NCBI GenBank assembly: GCA_913060695.1
Contig: CAJXUA010000001.1
Coordinates: 186,001-250,000, forward strand
Length of the DNA: 64,000 nucleotides
Source of the DNA: an uncultured Gammaproteobacteria bacterium
GTDB taxonomy: Bacteria > Pseudomonadota > Gammaproteobacteria > Pseudomonadales > Pseudohongiellaceae
Reading direction: 5' to 3'
Of this stretch, positions 52,639 through 61,079 are shown one piece after another. How positions within the stretch are numbered: the stretch's first letter is position 1; every line of letters begins with the position of its first letter. Both the position numbers and the translations under genes were made by a program. Under the pieces are notes generated by a model. It was not told the DNA's origin, did not search any database, and saw only the letters and a list, made by a program, of their open reading frames with translations.

Positions 52639-52751
52639 GACATGGGGTGAGTAGCACTATCCCGATTGTGATTGCTTTTTGATCGCCAGCGCTTACTCAC
52701 AAGGTAAGCATGCTGGTGGCTAATAACAAGAATAAACTAGAGGAGTACAAG

Positions 52752-54227
52752 ATGAACATCCGTCATCTGCTGATTGCAGTAGTAACCGTTCCGTTAATGT
52801 ACTCGGCGTCTGTGATTGCGCAGTCGCACGATGCCAGTATCGCGAACCATCAACCGCATTATTATGACGCGCAGGAATTTGGGATTGACCCCAAGAACGT
52901 GACCTTTCATAAAGACATTCAGCCGATTCTGCAAAAGAGCTGCCAGAATTGTCATCGCGCTGGTGGCGGTGGTCCCATGTCCCTCATTTCCTACGATGAG
53001 GTTAAACCCTGGGCTCCAGTGATTCGTTATCGAACGGCCATTAGAGATCGCCTTGGCGCTATGCCTCCTTTCTTCGCCGAGAAAGATATCGGCATTATTC
53101 AATTTAAGAATGATTATTCTCTCACCGACTTGGATCTCGCCTTAATTCAGGCATGGGTGGACAACGAGTCGGTGGAGGGCAACCCTGCCGATGCGCCGCC
53201 TGCGCTAGTGTTCAATGAATCCAATGATTGGACTATTGGCACGCCGGATCTTGTGCTGCGTTCCGCAGATTTAACTCGCCCTGCGGTGGGCTCAGATTGG
53301 TGGGGCGATGTTGGCCTAATACCCACTGGGCTAACTGAAGATCGCTACGTTGCGGCAATTCAGGTGCGCGAAGTGAACGACATCCCAGTGGATGCGAGCA
53401 ATACCACTGTTGGTGGGCGTTATATTTTCCATCACCTGACCTATACCAGCGGCGTGTTGAGTGAAGAGGGAACAGCTATCCTAGCGGATGACGTGGTCAG
53501 CTGGCCCATCCATGAAGTAGGGCGTAATCCTGATATTTTTCCAGAGAAGGCAGGCCGCTTGCTACATGCCAACTCTGCACTGCATCTTGAAGCAGCACAC
53601 CTGCATTCCAATGGTCGAGAAACTACTGGTTATCTGGAATTCGGCATTGTGTTCTTCCCGCGTGACTATAAGCCACAATATAGTCGACGTGGCCCCAGAA
53701 CAGGCAATGGTATCGACATAGACATCGTGCCCAACAAAGCCAACCAAGAAGTGCACAACTACGTGGTGTTGCAAGAGCACACTAAGATAATTGCGTTCGA
53801 GCCTCACCTTCATGCGCCTGGCGTAAGAATGTGTATGGAGGCCATCTGGGGGCATAATCAGTTCACACTGAACTGTGTGGGCTATGACCACAATTGGGTA
53901 AAACAGTACGTGTACGAAGACGACTATGCGCCTCTGCTGCCAAAGGGCACCATATTGCATACCATTGGGTATCTTGACACGACTGCTGCCAACCCGAATC
54001 TCGCCGATCCGCGCAACTGGGCAGGTGGTGGCCGACGCTCCGTGTCGAATATGTTTATCGATCTGGGTTACTCGGTATCGCTAACCGAAGAGCAGTTTCA
54101 GGCTGAGATGGCAACCCGTCGTGAACGCTTGAAAGACAAGAATGATTACGACATTGCCTGCCCTTTATGCTGGGCTCCCGTCGTTACAGCTCCGACTAAT
54201 ACGGTTGCACAGGAGGCGAACCCATAA
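52752..54227 (+). CDS. Exported cytochrome c / copper monooxygenase-like protein
   Basis: 491 residues from ATG 52752 (GAGGAG upstream). A signal peptide ends near SVIAQSH. The N-terminal half has one heme c site, CQNCH at 64-68, and a GAMPPFFA stretch typical of its fold. The C-terminal half resembles copper type II ascorbate-dependent monooxygenases (PHM/DBM): HH at 227-228 in YIFHHLTY, H283-x-H285 in HLEAAHLHSNG, and H352-x-H354 in EPHLHAPGVRM. These could form the CuH and CuM sites of that family. I infer oxygen-dependent hydroxylation of a small substrate, with the heme feeding electrons in place of ascorbate. The stop overlaps the next start (TAATG). Confidence 0.83.
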   Translation: MNIRHLLIAVVTVPLMYSASVIAQSHDASIANHQPHYYDAQEFGIDPKNVTFHKDIQPILQKSCQNCHRAGGGGPMSLISYDEVKPWAPVIRYRTAIRDRLGAMPPFFAEKDIGIIQFKNDYSLTDLDLALIQAWVDNESVEGNPADAPPALVFNESNDWTIGTPDLVLRSADLTRPAVGSDWWGDVGLIPTGLTEDRYVAAIQVREVNDIPVDASNTTVGGRYIFHHLTYTSGVLSEEGTAILADDVVSWPIHEVGRNPDIFPEKAGRLLHANSALHLEAAHLHSNGRETTGYLEFGIVFFPRDYKPQYSRRGPRTGNGIDIDIVPNKANQEVHNYVVLQEHTKIIAFEPHLHAPGVRMCMEAIWGHNQFTLNCVGYDHNWVKQYVYEDDYAPLLPKGTILHTIGYLDTTAANPNLADPRNWAGGGRRSVSNMFIDLGYSVSLTEEQFQAEMATRRERLKDKNDYDIACPLCWAPVVTAPTNTVAQEANP

Positions 54228-55213
54228 TGGTTGTTAGAAGTAATGTAAAAAAAGTAACTGCGTTGTCCTTGCTGTTGATGTTCGTTGCGAGCCTTTTGTT
54301 CTCGACGATGGCTCAGGCACAAGTGGTGTTCATGCAGCTGCGGGATCAGAACATCTCGCCGGCCTTCGAAGGCTGGTGGGAGAATGAGGATGGATCCTAC
54401 AAACTGTTCTTCGGTTATATGAATGCCAATTGGGCACAGGAGCTCGATATTCCGATAGGCCCTGATAATTACTTCGCGTTGTCGGGGCCTGGGGAACAAG
54501 ATGATCTGAGTAAAGACTTCTACAGTTTCGCCAACGCCGACTATGGGCAACCGACGCATTTTTATCCGCGTCGCAATCCTTTCCTGTTCACTGTTGACGT
54601 GCCTGCCGACTTTGGCAAGCAAGAGCTGGTGTGGACCTTAACTAGCAAAGGCAAAGTGCACCGTGCATATGCCACCTTGAAGTACGATTACATGATCGAT
54701 CCGCAGGTAATCTCTACCGAGGTTGGTGGCGACTATGGCAGTCTCGCAGATTCATTGCGTACGAATATTTCGCCGGAGTTAAAAGTGGAAGGGGAGACTC
54801 GCCGCACAGTGCGCGCAGGGCAAACACTTTCCTTAGCGGCGGTTGCCAACGATCCGGATAATTTGCCAGCTCACAGGGGCAACCGTTTGCCGAGTACACC
54901 AGATCAACTGTATAGGCCGCCATCCTCTATCGTGGCCATTAGCGGTCCCGGTCTGCGGTTTTCGTGGTCAGTGTATAGAGGGCCTGCGCAGAAAGTGAGC
55001 TTTATGCCCGAGCAGTTCAAGACTTGGACAGATACCCGAGTCTACAGCAACTCGCCATGGTCTCCGCCCTATCAGATACCCGAGATACCTGCGGATAATC
55101 GCTGGGAAACCGAGGTAACGTTCGCTGAACCGGGGGAGTATGTCTTGCGTGGCATCGCCAGTGATGGTTCTATGTTCACGTATGAGAATATCTACATCAC
55201 TGTAGTGGAGTAG
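54227..55213 (+). CDS. Exported protein coupled to the heme/copper monooxygenase
   Basis: 328 residues. Its ATG overlaps the previous stop, and AGGAGG lies 12 bases before it, so it is translationally coupled. A signal peptide ends in MAQAQVV. Two beta-rich domains: an N-terminal domain with SPAFEGWWENEDGSYKLFF and a C-terminal Ig/PKD-like domain from GPGLRFSWSVYRG to ENIYITVVE. No catalytic motif. I recognise it as a frequent companion of such cytochrome/copper proteins, without a known function, perhaps a substrate-binding or assembly partner. No cysteines in the mature protein. Confidence 0.78.
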   Translation: MVVRSNVKKVTALSLLLMFVASLLFSTMAQAQVVFMQLRDQNISPAFEGWWENEDGSYKLFFGYMNANWAQELDIPIGPDNYFALSGPGEQDDLSKDFYSFANADYGQPTHFYPRRNPFLFTVDVPADFGKQELVWTLTSKGKVHRAYATLKYDYMIDPQVISTEVGGDYGSLADSLRTNISPELKVEGETRRTVRAGQTLSLAAVANDPDNLPAHRGNRLPSTPDQLYRPPSSIVAISGPGLRFSWSVYRGPAQKVSFMPEQFKTWTDTRVYSNSPWSPPYQIPEIPADNRWETEVTFAEPGEYVLRGIASDGSMFTYENIYITVVE

Positions 55214-55220
55214 AGGAAAG

Positions 55221-55257
55221 TAAGCAGTTGCCACCTATTGCGTGTGGCAACTGCTTA
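55221..55257. terminator. Hairpin between convergent genes
   Basis: Perfect 14-bp arms (TAAGCAGTTGCCAC / GTGGCAACTGCTTA) with a 9-base loop, between the 54227 gene and the convergent cupin gene. No U tract, but the stem is stable. Confidence 0.6.
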
Positions 55258-55287
55258 GTCCTGCGGTTGAATCGCTTTGGCTTAACG

Positions 55288-55743
55288 CTACTGCACTACA
55301 GGAGTGGCGCGATACTCCGCATCAGTGACAGGCTCAAGCCAATTCACCTCGCCCTCATAAATTGTTAGTTGTAAGGCATCTTCGTCCGGGTGGGCTCCGT
55401 GCCAGTGCTCCACACCCTCTGGCGTCCAGAAGGGTTTGCCTGGGCCGTATTGGCGCACCACGCCGCCACGGTCTTGCGCCAAGCCTCTGCCCTCTTCAAT
55501 CATGAGCAGTTGACCCCACGAGTGCGAATGCCAGTTGGATCTTACGCCCGCTGGAAATAACAAGCGCGCTGTCTGCACTGCCTCGCTATCATGCACTTGT
55601 GGGTTGCCTCCCATGAAGCGGCTCTGTTGCTGTGCAAAAGTGTTGCTTGAGTCTGACCCCACGAGGATCCAGCCAAAGGCTATTGTCGACGCAATGCCAA
55701 TGAATATTTCTTTCTTCGTTGCTTTGTTTTTATTGCTAATCAT
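55288..55743 (-). CDS. Exported cupin-domain protein
   Basis: 151 residues from ATG 55743 (AAGGAAGG upstream); an in-frame start at 55797 adds a charged stretch. The N-terminal hydrophobic segment (IASTIAFGWILVGSDSSN) is a signal anchor or Sec signal ending at FAQQQ. The cupin motif has metal ligands in WHSHSWGQLLMIEEG and GVEHWHGAHPDEDALQL. Such cupins may bind a metal and act on small molecules; it lies between the plus-strand oxidation genes but on the opposite strand. Confidence 0.82.
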   Translation of the reverse strand: MISNKNKATKKEIFIGIASTIAFGWILVGSDSSNTFAQQQSRFMGGNPQVHDSEAVQTARLLFPAGVRSNWHSHSWGQLLMIEEGRGLAQDRGGVVRQYGPGKPFWTPEGVEHWHGAHPDEDALQLTIYEGEVNWLEPVTDAEYRATPVVQ

Positions 55744-55942
55744 TGAGGGTGCCTTCCTTTGTGATTTTAATTTTTTAGAATCTCCACCAATCCTCACCAG
55801 TGTAGCAAGAGTCTTAACTAGAATTCATCCTCTGGCCATTCAGCATTACTAAATTTCTTTAATTTTTGATTCTGCAAAATTTAGACAGCTCCCCTCATAT
55901 TCTGCTACAGTCTTGGCAAATAATAAGAACGCAGAATCAATA

Positions 55943-56725
55943 ATGTTGCGACTTCATCCGCTCTGCTTAAGATTACTCTGTTTTATTTTCTCTCTCTTCG
56001 CGCCTATCGTGGTGTCCGCGCAGAACGCCAATCCGTTCATCGGTGATATTGGCTCTATTCGCGTGGGCGGCGCATTATTTGGTGCGCGCTGTGCCACCTG
56101 CCATGGTGCCGACGCGAAAGGGATTGTAGCGCCAGACTTGACCCAGCTGTGGGCCGCAGGCGTCGAAGACTATCGCGTGTTCCAAATTGTGAAAGAAGGT
56201 GTTCCGGGCAGCATCATGCCGTCGAGTCCTGCGCCGGACAATGAGCTGTGGGCGATAGTGGCCTACCTGCGTAGTATCAGTACCGTCGCGGTAGAGATAG
56301 ACCCCAATGCGGACCTAGCGCGCGGGGAGAGCCTCTTTAAATCCGAGTGCGCCACTTGTCACCGCGTGAATGGACAAGGCGGCAGTATGGGGCCTGACTT
56401 AAGCCGCATCGCAGCCATTCGCTCGCAAGATTTGCTCACTAGTGCCATGCGCGATCCAAGTGCGTTGATAGGCTCGCGCTATAAAACCGTAGCCTTAGTC
56501 TTAAATGATGGCACCGAAGTTCGCGGCACTATAAAAAGCGAGGACGCCTTTTCTATTCAGATCATGAACACGGAGCAACAACTGCGTGCTTACCGCCTAT
56601 CCCAGGTGCGCGAGCTCGTTCGAGAAACGCAATCGCTTATGCCGGTATATGACGCTGGCGCTTTAAGTGAAGAAGATCTGCACAATATTTTGGGATACTT
56701 GGTGAATGTCGCGACAGCCAACTAA
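55943..56725 (+). CDS. Exported diheme cytochrome c with TIGR02603-like heme domain
   Basis: 260 residues from ATG 55943. A signal peptide ends near VVSAQN. Two heme c sites: CATCH at 50-54 with the axial Met near SIMPSS, and CATCH at 136-140. The second half, with NGQGGSMGPDLSRIAAIRS, DPSALIGSRYKTVAL and DGTEVRGTIKSEDAF, matches the TIGR02603 putative heme-binding domain known from Planctomycetes. It probably carries electrons from the quinoprotein encoded next, 17 bases downstream. The ribosome-binding site is weak (no clear AGGA). Confidence 0.87.
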   Translation: MLRLHPLCLRLLCFIFSLFAPIVVSAQNANPFIGDIGSIRVGGALFGARCATCHGADAKGIVAPDLTQLWAAGVEDYRVFQIVKEGVPGSIMPSSPAPDNELWAIVAYLRSISTVAVEIDPNADLARGESLFKSECATCHRVNGQGGSMGPDLSRIAAIRSQDLLTSAMRDPSALIGSRYKTVALVLNDGTEVRGTIKSEDAFSIQIMNTEQQLRAYRLSQVRELVRETQSLMPVYDAGALSEEDLHNILGYLVNVATAN

Positions 56726-56741
56726 AGGGAAGCGCTTATCT

Positions 56742-58379
56742 ATGTCAGCTGTATTTCTACGCAATCTAGTAGTGGCATCAACACTCCTCGTATTGCACTC
56801 CAATATTGGGCATGCACAGAACGCCAGCAGTGGCGTTAGTTATCCGGACATCTTCGCGGGATTAACTAAGCCGGATCAGTGGCCCACGTTCTCCGGCGAT
56901 TACACTGGCCAGCGTCACAGCCCCCTCACGCAGATAACGCCAGAAAACGTAGAGAACCTGGTGTCTACTTGGACCTTTCAGACCGGCACGACCACGCGTG
57001 GACGCGGCTTCGAAACCACGCCCTTGCTGATAGACGGTAACCTCTATGTCACTGGTTCCAATAACTATGCGTGGGCTATCGATGCTAAAACTGGGCGATC
57101 TTTTTGGGAGTACCGTCGCGACTTGCCTGACAATCTTACCTATGGTGCCACAGTGCCGGTCAACCGTGGTTTCGGAATGCTCGGTGAGAGTCTGTTCATG
57201 GTTACGCTCGACGCTCATTTACTGTCCTTGGATCGGCGCACAGGCGAGGTGCTATGGGATATCGAACTGGCCGATTACCGTATTGGTTATTCTGCAACCT
57301 TGGCCCCGCTTGTTATCGATGGCAAAGTGATTGTCGGCATCTCCGGCGGCGAGTATGCGACCCGAGGCTTTATCGACGCCTATAACCCCGAAACAGGTGA
57401 GCGGCTATGGCGATTCAATACGGTGCCGAACCCGGGTGAGCCCGGCAGTGAGACTTGGCCCGATGACCCGGATGTGTTGGCCCGTGGCGGCGGCGGTACT
57501 TGGATGACGGGTAGTTATGATCCAGAGTTGGACTTGCTGTACTGGGGCACCGGTAATCCGAACCCGGACTACTATGGAGATGAGAGGCCTGGCGATAACC
57601 TCTACACTAACTCTATTGTGGCGCTGGATGCCCAAAGCGGCGAGCTGCGTTGGCATTATCAATTTACCCCACACGATCTCAACGACTGGGATTCGAATCA
57701 TGTGCCAGTGCTGGCCGATATCGACTGGCAAGGTTCGCCACGTAAAGTGGTGATGGTGGCGAATCGCAATGGTTTCTTCTACGTGCTCGATAGAGTGAGC
57801 GGCGAGTTCTTGCTTGGGAAGCCTTTTACAGGCACTAGCTGGGCCCGAGAGATTGGCAGTGATGGCCGCCCTATTGTGCTAAACGACGGGAGTAAGGGTT
57901 GTGTTCCAGACCCGTGGGGCGGCACTAACTTCTTCCCGCCTTCTTTCGATCCGAAACTGGAATGGCTATTTCTTAACGTGAGGGAGACCTGTGCAACCTA
58001 TGTTCCTCAGGCGCCAGAGCTGATTTCAGGGCAGGCCTCTTTCGGTGGAATAGTCTCTGTCGATCGGAGCGAGGAGTACGGAGCGCTGCGAGCATTGAAC
58101 GTGAAAACCGGAGAGGCACAATGGGAGTTTCGCTACCCTTCCGCGACCTTTGGTGGGGTCATGAGCACAGCCTCTGGCATAGTCTTTGCGGGCGACCACG
58201 AAGGCAACTTCATGGCTTTCAGGTCTGCGACTGGTGAAAACCTCTGGCATTACCAGACTGGGTCGAGAATCTGGGGAGCCGCAGCGATGACCTATATGCT
58301 CGAAGGTAGGCAATATGTGTTGATTGCATCTGGCACTACGCTATTAGCCTTTGCACTACATGCGAGCGCGCAGCTCTGA
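56742..58379 (+). CDS. Exported quinoprotein (PQQ) alcohol dehydrogenase
   Basis: 545 residues from ATG 56742 (AAGGGA eleven bases upstream); an earlier ATG overlaps the cytochrome gene. A signal peptide ends near NIGHAQN. The eight-bladed quinoprotein repeats are clear: YTGQRHSPLTQITPENVENL, WAIDAKTGRSFWEYR, VNRGFGMLG and GELRWHYQFTPHDLNDWDS. The catalytic region has D315-W-D317. The extra Asp two residues after the catalytic one is the signature used to recognise lanthanide-binding quinoprotein alcohol dehydrogenases (XoxF/ExaF type). No heme c domain, so electrons should go to the adjacent diheme cytochrome. It lies 6 bases from the convergent 58386 gene. Confidence 0.88.
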   Translation: MSAVFLRNLVVASTLLVLHSNIGHAQNASSGVSYPDIFAGLTKPDQWPTFSGDYTGQRHSPLTQITPENVENLVSTWTFQTGTTTRGRGFETTPLLIDGNLYVTGSNNYAWAIDAKTGRSFWEYRRDLPDNLTYGATVPVNRGFGMLGESLFMVTLDAHLLSLDRRTGEVLWDIELADYRIGYSATLAPLVIDGKVIVGISGGEYATRGFIDAYNPETGERLWRFNTVPNPGEPGSETWPDDPDVLARGGGGTWMTGSYDPELDLLYWGTGNPNPDYYGDERPGDNLYTNSIVALDAQSGELRWHYQFTPHDLNDWDSNHVPVLADIDWQGSPRKVVMVANRNGFFYVLDRVSGEFLLGKPFTGTSWAREIGSDGRPIVLNDGSKGCVPDPWGGTNFFPPSFDPKLEWLFLNVRETCATYVPQAPELISGQASFGGIVSVDRSEEYGALRALNVKTGEAQWEFRYPSATFGGVMSTASGIVFAGDHEGNFMAFRSATGENLWHYQTGSRIWGAAAMTYMLEGRQYVLIASGTTLLAFALHASAQL

Positions 58380-58385
58380 GTGCCT

Positions 58386-59510
58386 TCAACGAATAATCAT
58401 GGGGCGGCCAGCCGCAGGAGGAGCCTGTAGTGATTCTCTGGACTGGAACCGCTCCGATTGTTCCATCTCGGACATGGCCGGACCACCCTGATTGAAGATG
58501 CCTCCACGCAGGGCAAAGATGGTATAGCGCATCTGGTCTTCTAGTTCGTTTTCCTTGTCTATAAATTGCGCGGTGATGGCTTCGATGCTAGCCATTCTAT
58601 CGATCGCATCTGGGTGGGCCAGAATATCCCCAATGACAATGCGGAGCATGGCGATATTATCCACTATCATCGCCGCAGCAGGATGGCGCGAGAATACAGT
58701 GGGTGCGATTGCGGGCATGGTAGGGATGTCAGTAGGTAAGTTCACAAAGCTGCCGTGAGCGCGCTGAATCTTATCGGCGAAGCGTGTTAGCAGACTTTCC
58801 AGCGCTTGATGGCGTAACTCTGCATCTGTGTCAGTGAGCAAGAGGGTTTCCAGTGTAGCCAAATACAGCCATTGCGACGACCATAGCAAACCGCTGAACT
58901 GTGGAAAGCCCACACGAAAAGCATAGGCAAACTGATGCTTCGATAATAAATTGGACGATTTCGGGTGTGCTGCAACGGAGTGCTCGTGTTCACTTAAGTA
59001 GTCTTGCACGGCCTTGTCGACCTCTGCACTTTTATCTGCGAACGCTTCGTTAGTGTAAATCGCTAATAGCTTTTCATTGAACTGGCGTCCCTTTTCTAGG
59101 ACTGCAATTGTTAGCGGGGGAAGAATGCCGCTATCGCCCAATGCTGTGTTGCTCGTCTGAGGTGCTCGTTCGCGATACAGCGTGGCCACAAGCCCCGGTG
59201 TTGCTCTGCTCTCGAATACCCGGAAAGGGCCGAGCATTGCCAAATGATTACCCGGGGAGTGATAGTGGGAGGCTGGTGCCTGAGCCAGTTCGAGTAAAGA
59301 CTCGCGAAGAAGACCCTTTCCCGAGATCGAATCGGGCGAAGAATTAGTAAAGAGCACTTCTTCAAAGATCGTGCTTTGTACGATCTCGAAAGCGTCTAGA
59401 TAGTGCTTAACTCCCACCAGCTCGCTCGGTAGCGCGGTATCCAATGGTTGCGCATTTGAGGTGATCGAAACTACTACCAAGGCCCACAAGTGGACCCGTA
59501 GAATTCGCAT
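58386..59510 (-). CDS. Exported protein of unknown function
   Basis: 374 residues from ATG 59510; a GTG 30 bases earlier is possible, and neither has a good ribosome-binding site. A signal peptide ends near SITSNAQP. The mature protein is mainly helical, with regularly spaced acidic and aromatic residues, and no motif for any enzyme. The run DIPTMPAIAPTVFSRHPAAA is proline-rich. Cysteines are absent from the mature part. It is on the opposite strand to the quinoprotein gene and may belong to the 58-62 kb set. Confidence 0.7.
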   Translation of the reverse strand: MRILRVHLWALVVVSITSNAQPLDTALPSELVGVKHYLDAFEIVQSTIFEEVLFTNSSPDSISGKGLLRESLLELAQAPASHYHSPGNHLAMLGPFRVFESRATPGLVATLYRERAPQTSNTALGDSGILPPLTIAVLEKGRQFNEKLLAIYTNEAFADKSAEVDKAVQDYLSEHEHSVAAHPKSSNLLSKHQFAYAFRVGFPQFSGLLWSSQWLYLATLETLLLTDTDAELRHQALESLLTRFADKIQRAHGSFVNLPTDIPTMPAIAPTVFSRHPAAAMIVDNIAMLRIVIGDILAHPDAIDRMASIEAITAQFIDKENELEDQMRYTIFALRGGIFNQGGPAMSEMEQSERFQSRESLQAPPAAGRPMIIR

Positions 59511-59624
59511 CAGTGTCTGTTTAGTAGTGACAAGCCCCACGGTACTTATCTCGTTAGAGTGATATTCGTTTGTGCCTCAAGATAACGGAAGTCGATACAT
59601 CAAAGCCACCCGTGATTTGCTAAA

Positions 59625-61013
59625 TCAGTTCGCAGTAAATATTGCAGCCATGGCATCTCGATCTAGTAGCTCGCCGCGCAAGTATACTTGGTGAATTTTT
59701 TGTGTGTTACGGATGTCATCCAGAGGATTCTCGTCGAGTATCAACAAGTCTGCACTAAACCCTGGCTTAATTTGTCCTGCGTCTTCCAAGCCTAGCACTC
59801 TGGCAGCCACGCTGGTAGCCGCGGCAATGGCTTGTGCAGTGCTCATTCCGTGTCTTACGAATATCTCCAATTCTTTATGCCCTGTATAGCCGAAGGGGTG
59901 GTAGGGAACAGCGCCGGCATCGGTGCCAAGCACGACATCGACGTTTGCATTGCGCATATAGTCAAAACTGTTATGTAGGGTTTGCTCTAGCTGCGGGTTT
60001 CTCTCTGGCAGAGCTTGGCGTTGTGCTGAAGCCGAAAGTCGTTCCGCAACATTTGCTTGTAGGGACTGCGCTAGAAATTCGTCGTCACCTATTGCCTCTC
60101 TGCGTAGTTCAGACAAGCCTAGGTTTGGGACGATGAACACATCGTGCTGCTTAACGGCATTCGCGATCTGTTCAGTAAACCCCTCTTCTAATCTCCCATG
60201 CAGAAATCCGCGTGTTCCCGCGTCAATCAGGTCGAGCATATCTTCTGCAAATTGTTGATGCACGACAGCACCTAAGCCAAGTCGATTGGCCTCTGCTATG
60301 GCGGCTCGGTAGATCTCTGGTCGCAGTTTTTCCTGCGAACCGCCGCGATCATCGACCCAGAGCTTGATAAAAGGGATATGCAGTGCCGCGACCTCTTGCA
60401 CCGCTTCGCGGGCTTGTTCGGGACTCTCTAGCCCGCGCAAGATGGTATTGCCGGTTTGCCTTTCTACTTCGAGCGCCTCTACCAGAAACTGATTGTTAGG
60501 CCCTTGTCCGGGAGGTGCCATTCCGGCTGCGAACACAAACCGCGCTCCACCCACTTCGCCGCTGGCCTGTAATCTTTGTAACTCTAGAGCAAAAGCGTCT
60601 GGGTCGCTGCCGGCAGAAAAAACAGCACCAAACCCGTAGTAGGCATAACGATTCAAATGATCAACAAGGTTGTCGAGGTTGTAATTTTGCGCGCCCCAAC
60701 TATTAGCTCCCTCATAGCCCAAATGAGCGTGCGCATCAATCATGGCGGGCATAATTGTTTTCCCAGTGAGATCAACTCGTCGGGTGCCAATGGGAATAGC
60801 CATCTCTGCACTCTGCCCGACCGCCGCTATCGTATCGCCGCGCAATAATAACGACGCGTCAGAGAGCACCGGGCCGTCGCCGACGATCACTCGAAGATGT
60901 TCAAGTAGTAAGTATTCTTCAGAGGCACTTTGTGCCATCGCACCGAGGCCGAACATCAACGTTGACATCAGCACAGCGGTTCTAGTGAAGCAGTTTGCAC
61001 AGCTTAGTTTCAT
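59625..61013 (-). CDS. Exported metal-dependent amidohydrolase
   Basis: 462 residues from ATG 61013, AAGGAG nine bases upstream. A signal peptide ends near GAMAQSA. Amidohydrolase superfamily: HAHLG (metal ligands), a lysine region (IPFIKLWVDDRG) that may be the carbamylated Lys, VVHQQFAED, GFLHGRLEEG and GTDAGAVPYHPFG (metal-binding Asp). It most resembles the imidazolonepropionase/prolidase-like exported members. Substrate unknown. It is on the minus strand and lies 66 bp downstream of the alpha/beta hydrolase gene. Confidence 0.9.
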   Translation of the reverse strand: MKLSCANCFTRTAVLMSTLMFGLGAMAQSASEEYLLLEHLRVIVGDGPVLSDASLLLRGDTIAAVGQSAEMAIPIGTRRVDLTGKTIMPAMIDAHAHLGYEGANSWGAQNYNLDNLVDHLNRYAYYGFGAVFSAGSDPDAFALELQRLQASGEVGGARFVFAAGMAPPGQGPNNQFLVEALEVERQTGNTILRGLESPEQAREAVQEVAALHIPFIKLWVDDRGGSQEKLRPEIYRAAIAEANRLGLGAVVHQQFAEDMLDLIDAGTRGFLHGRLEEGFTEQIANAVKQHDVFIVPNLGLSELRREAIGDDEFLAQSLQANVAERLSASAQRQALPERNPQLEQTLHNSFDYMRNANVDVVLGTDAGAVPYHPFGYTGHKELEIFVRHGMSTAQAIAAATSVAARVLGLEDAGQIKPGFSADLLILDENPLDDIRNTQKIHQVYLRGELLDRDAMAAIFTAN

Positions 61014-61079
61014 TAGAGCTGGCTCCTTTTTCTTAGCGAGTTGTAAGAATCAAGCATCTTGCGGCATTTAAAGTTTTTA

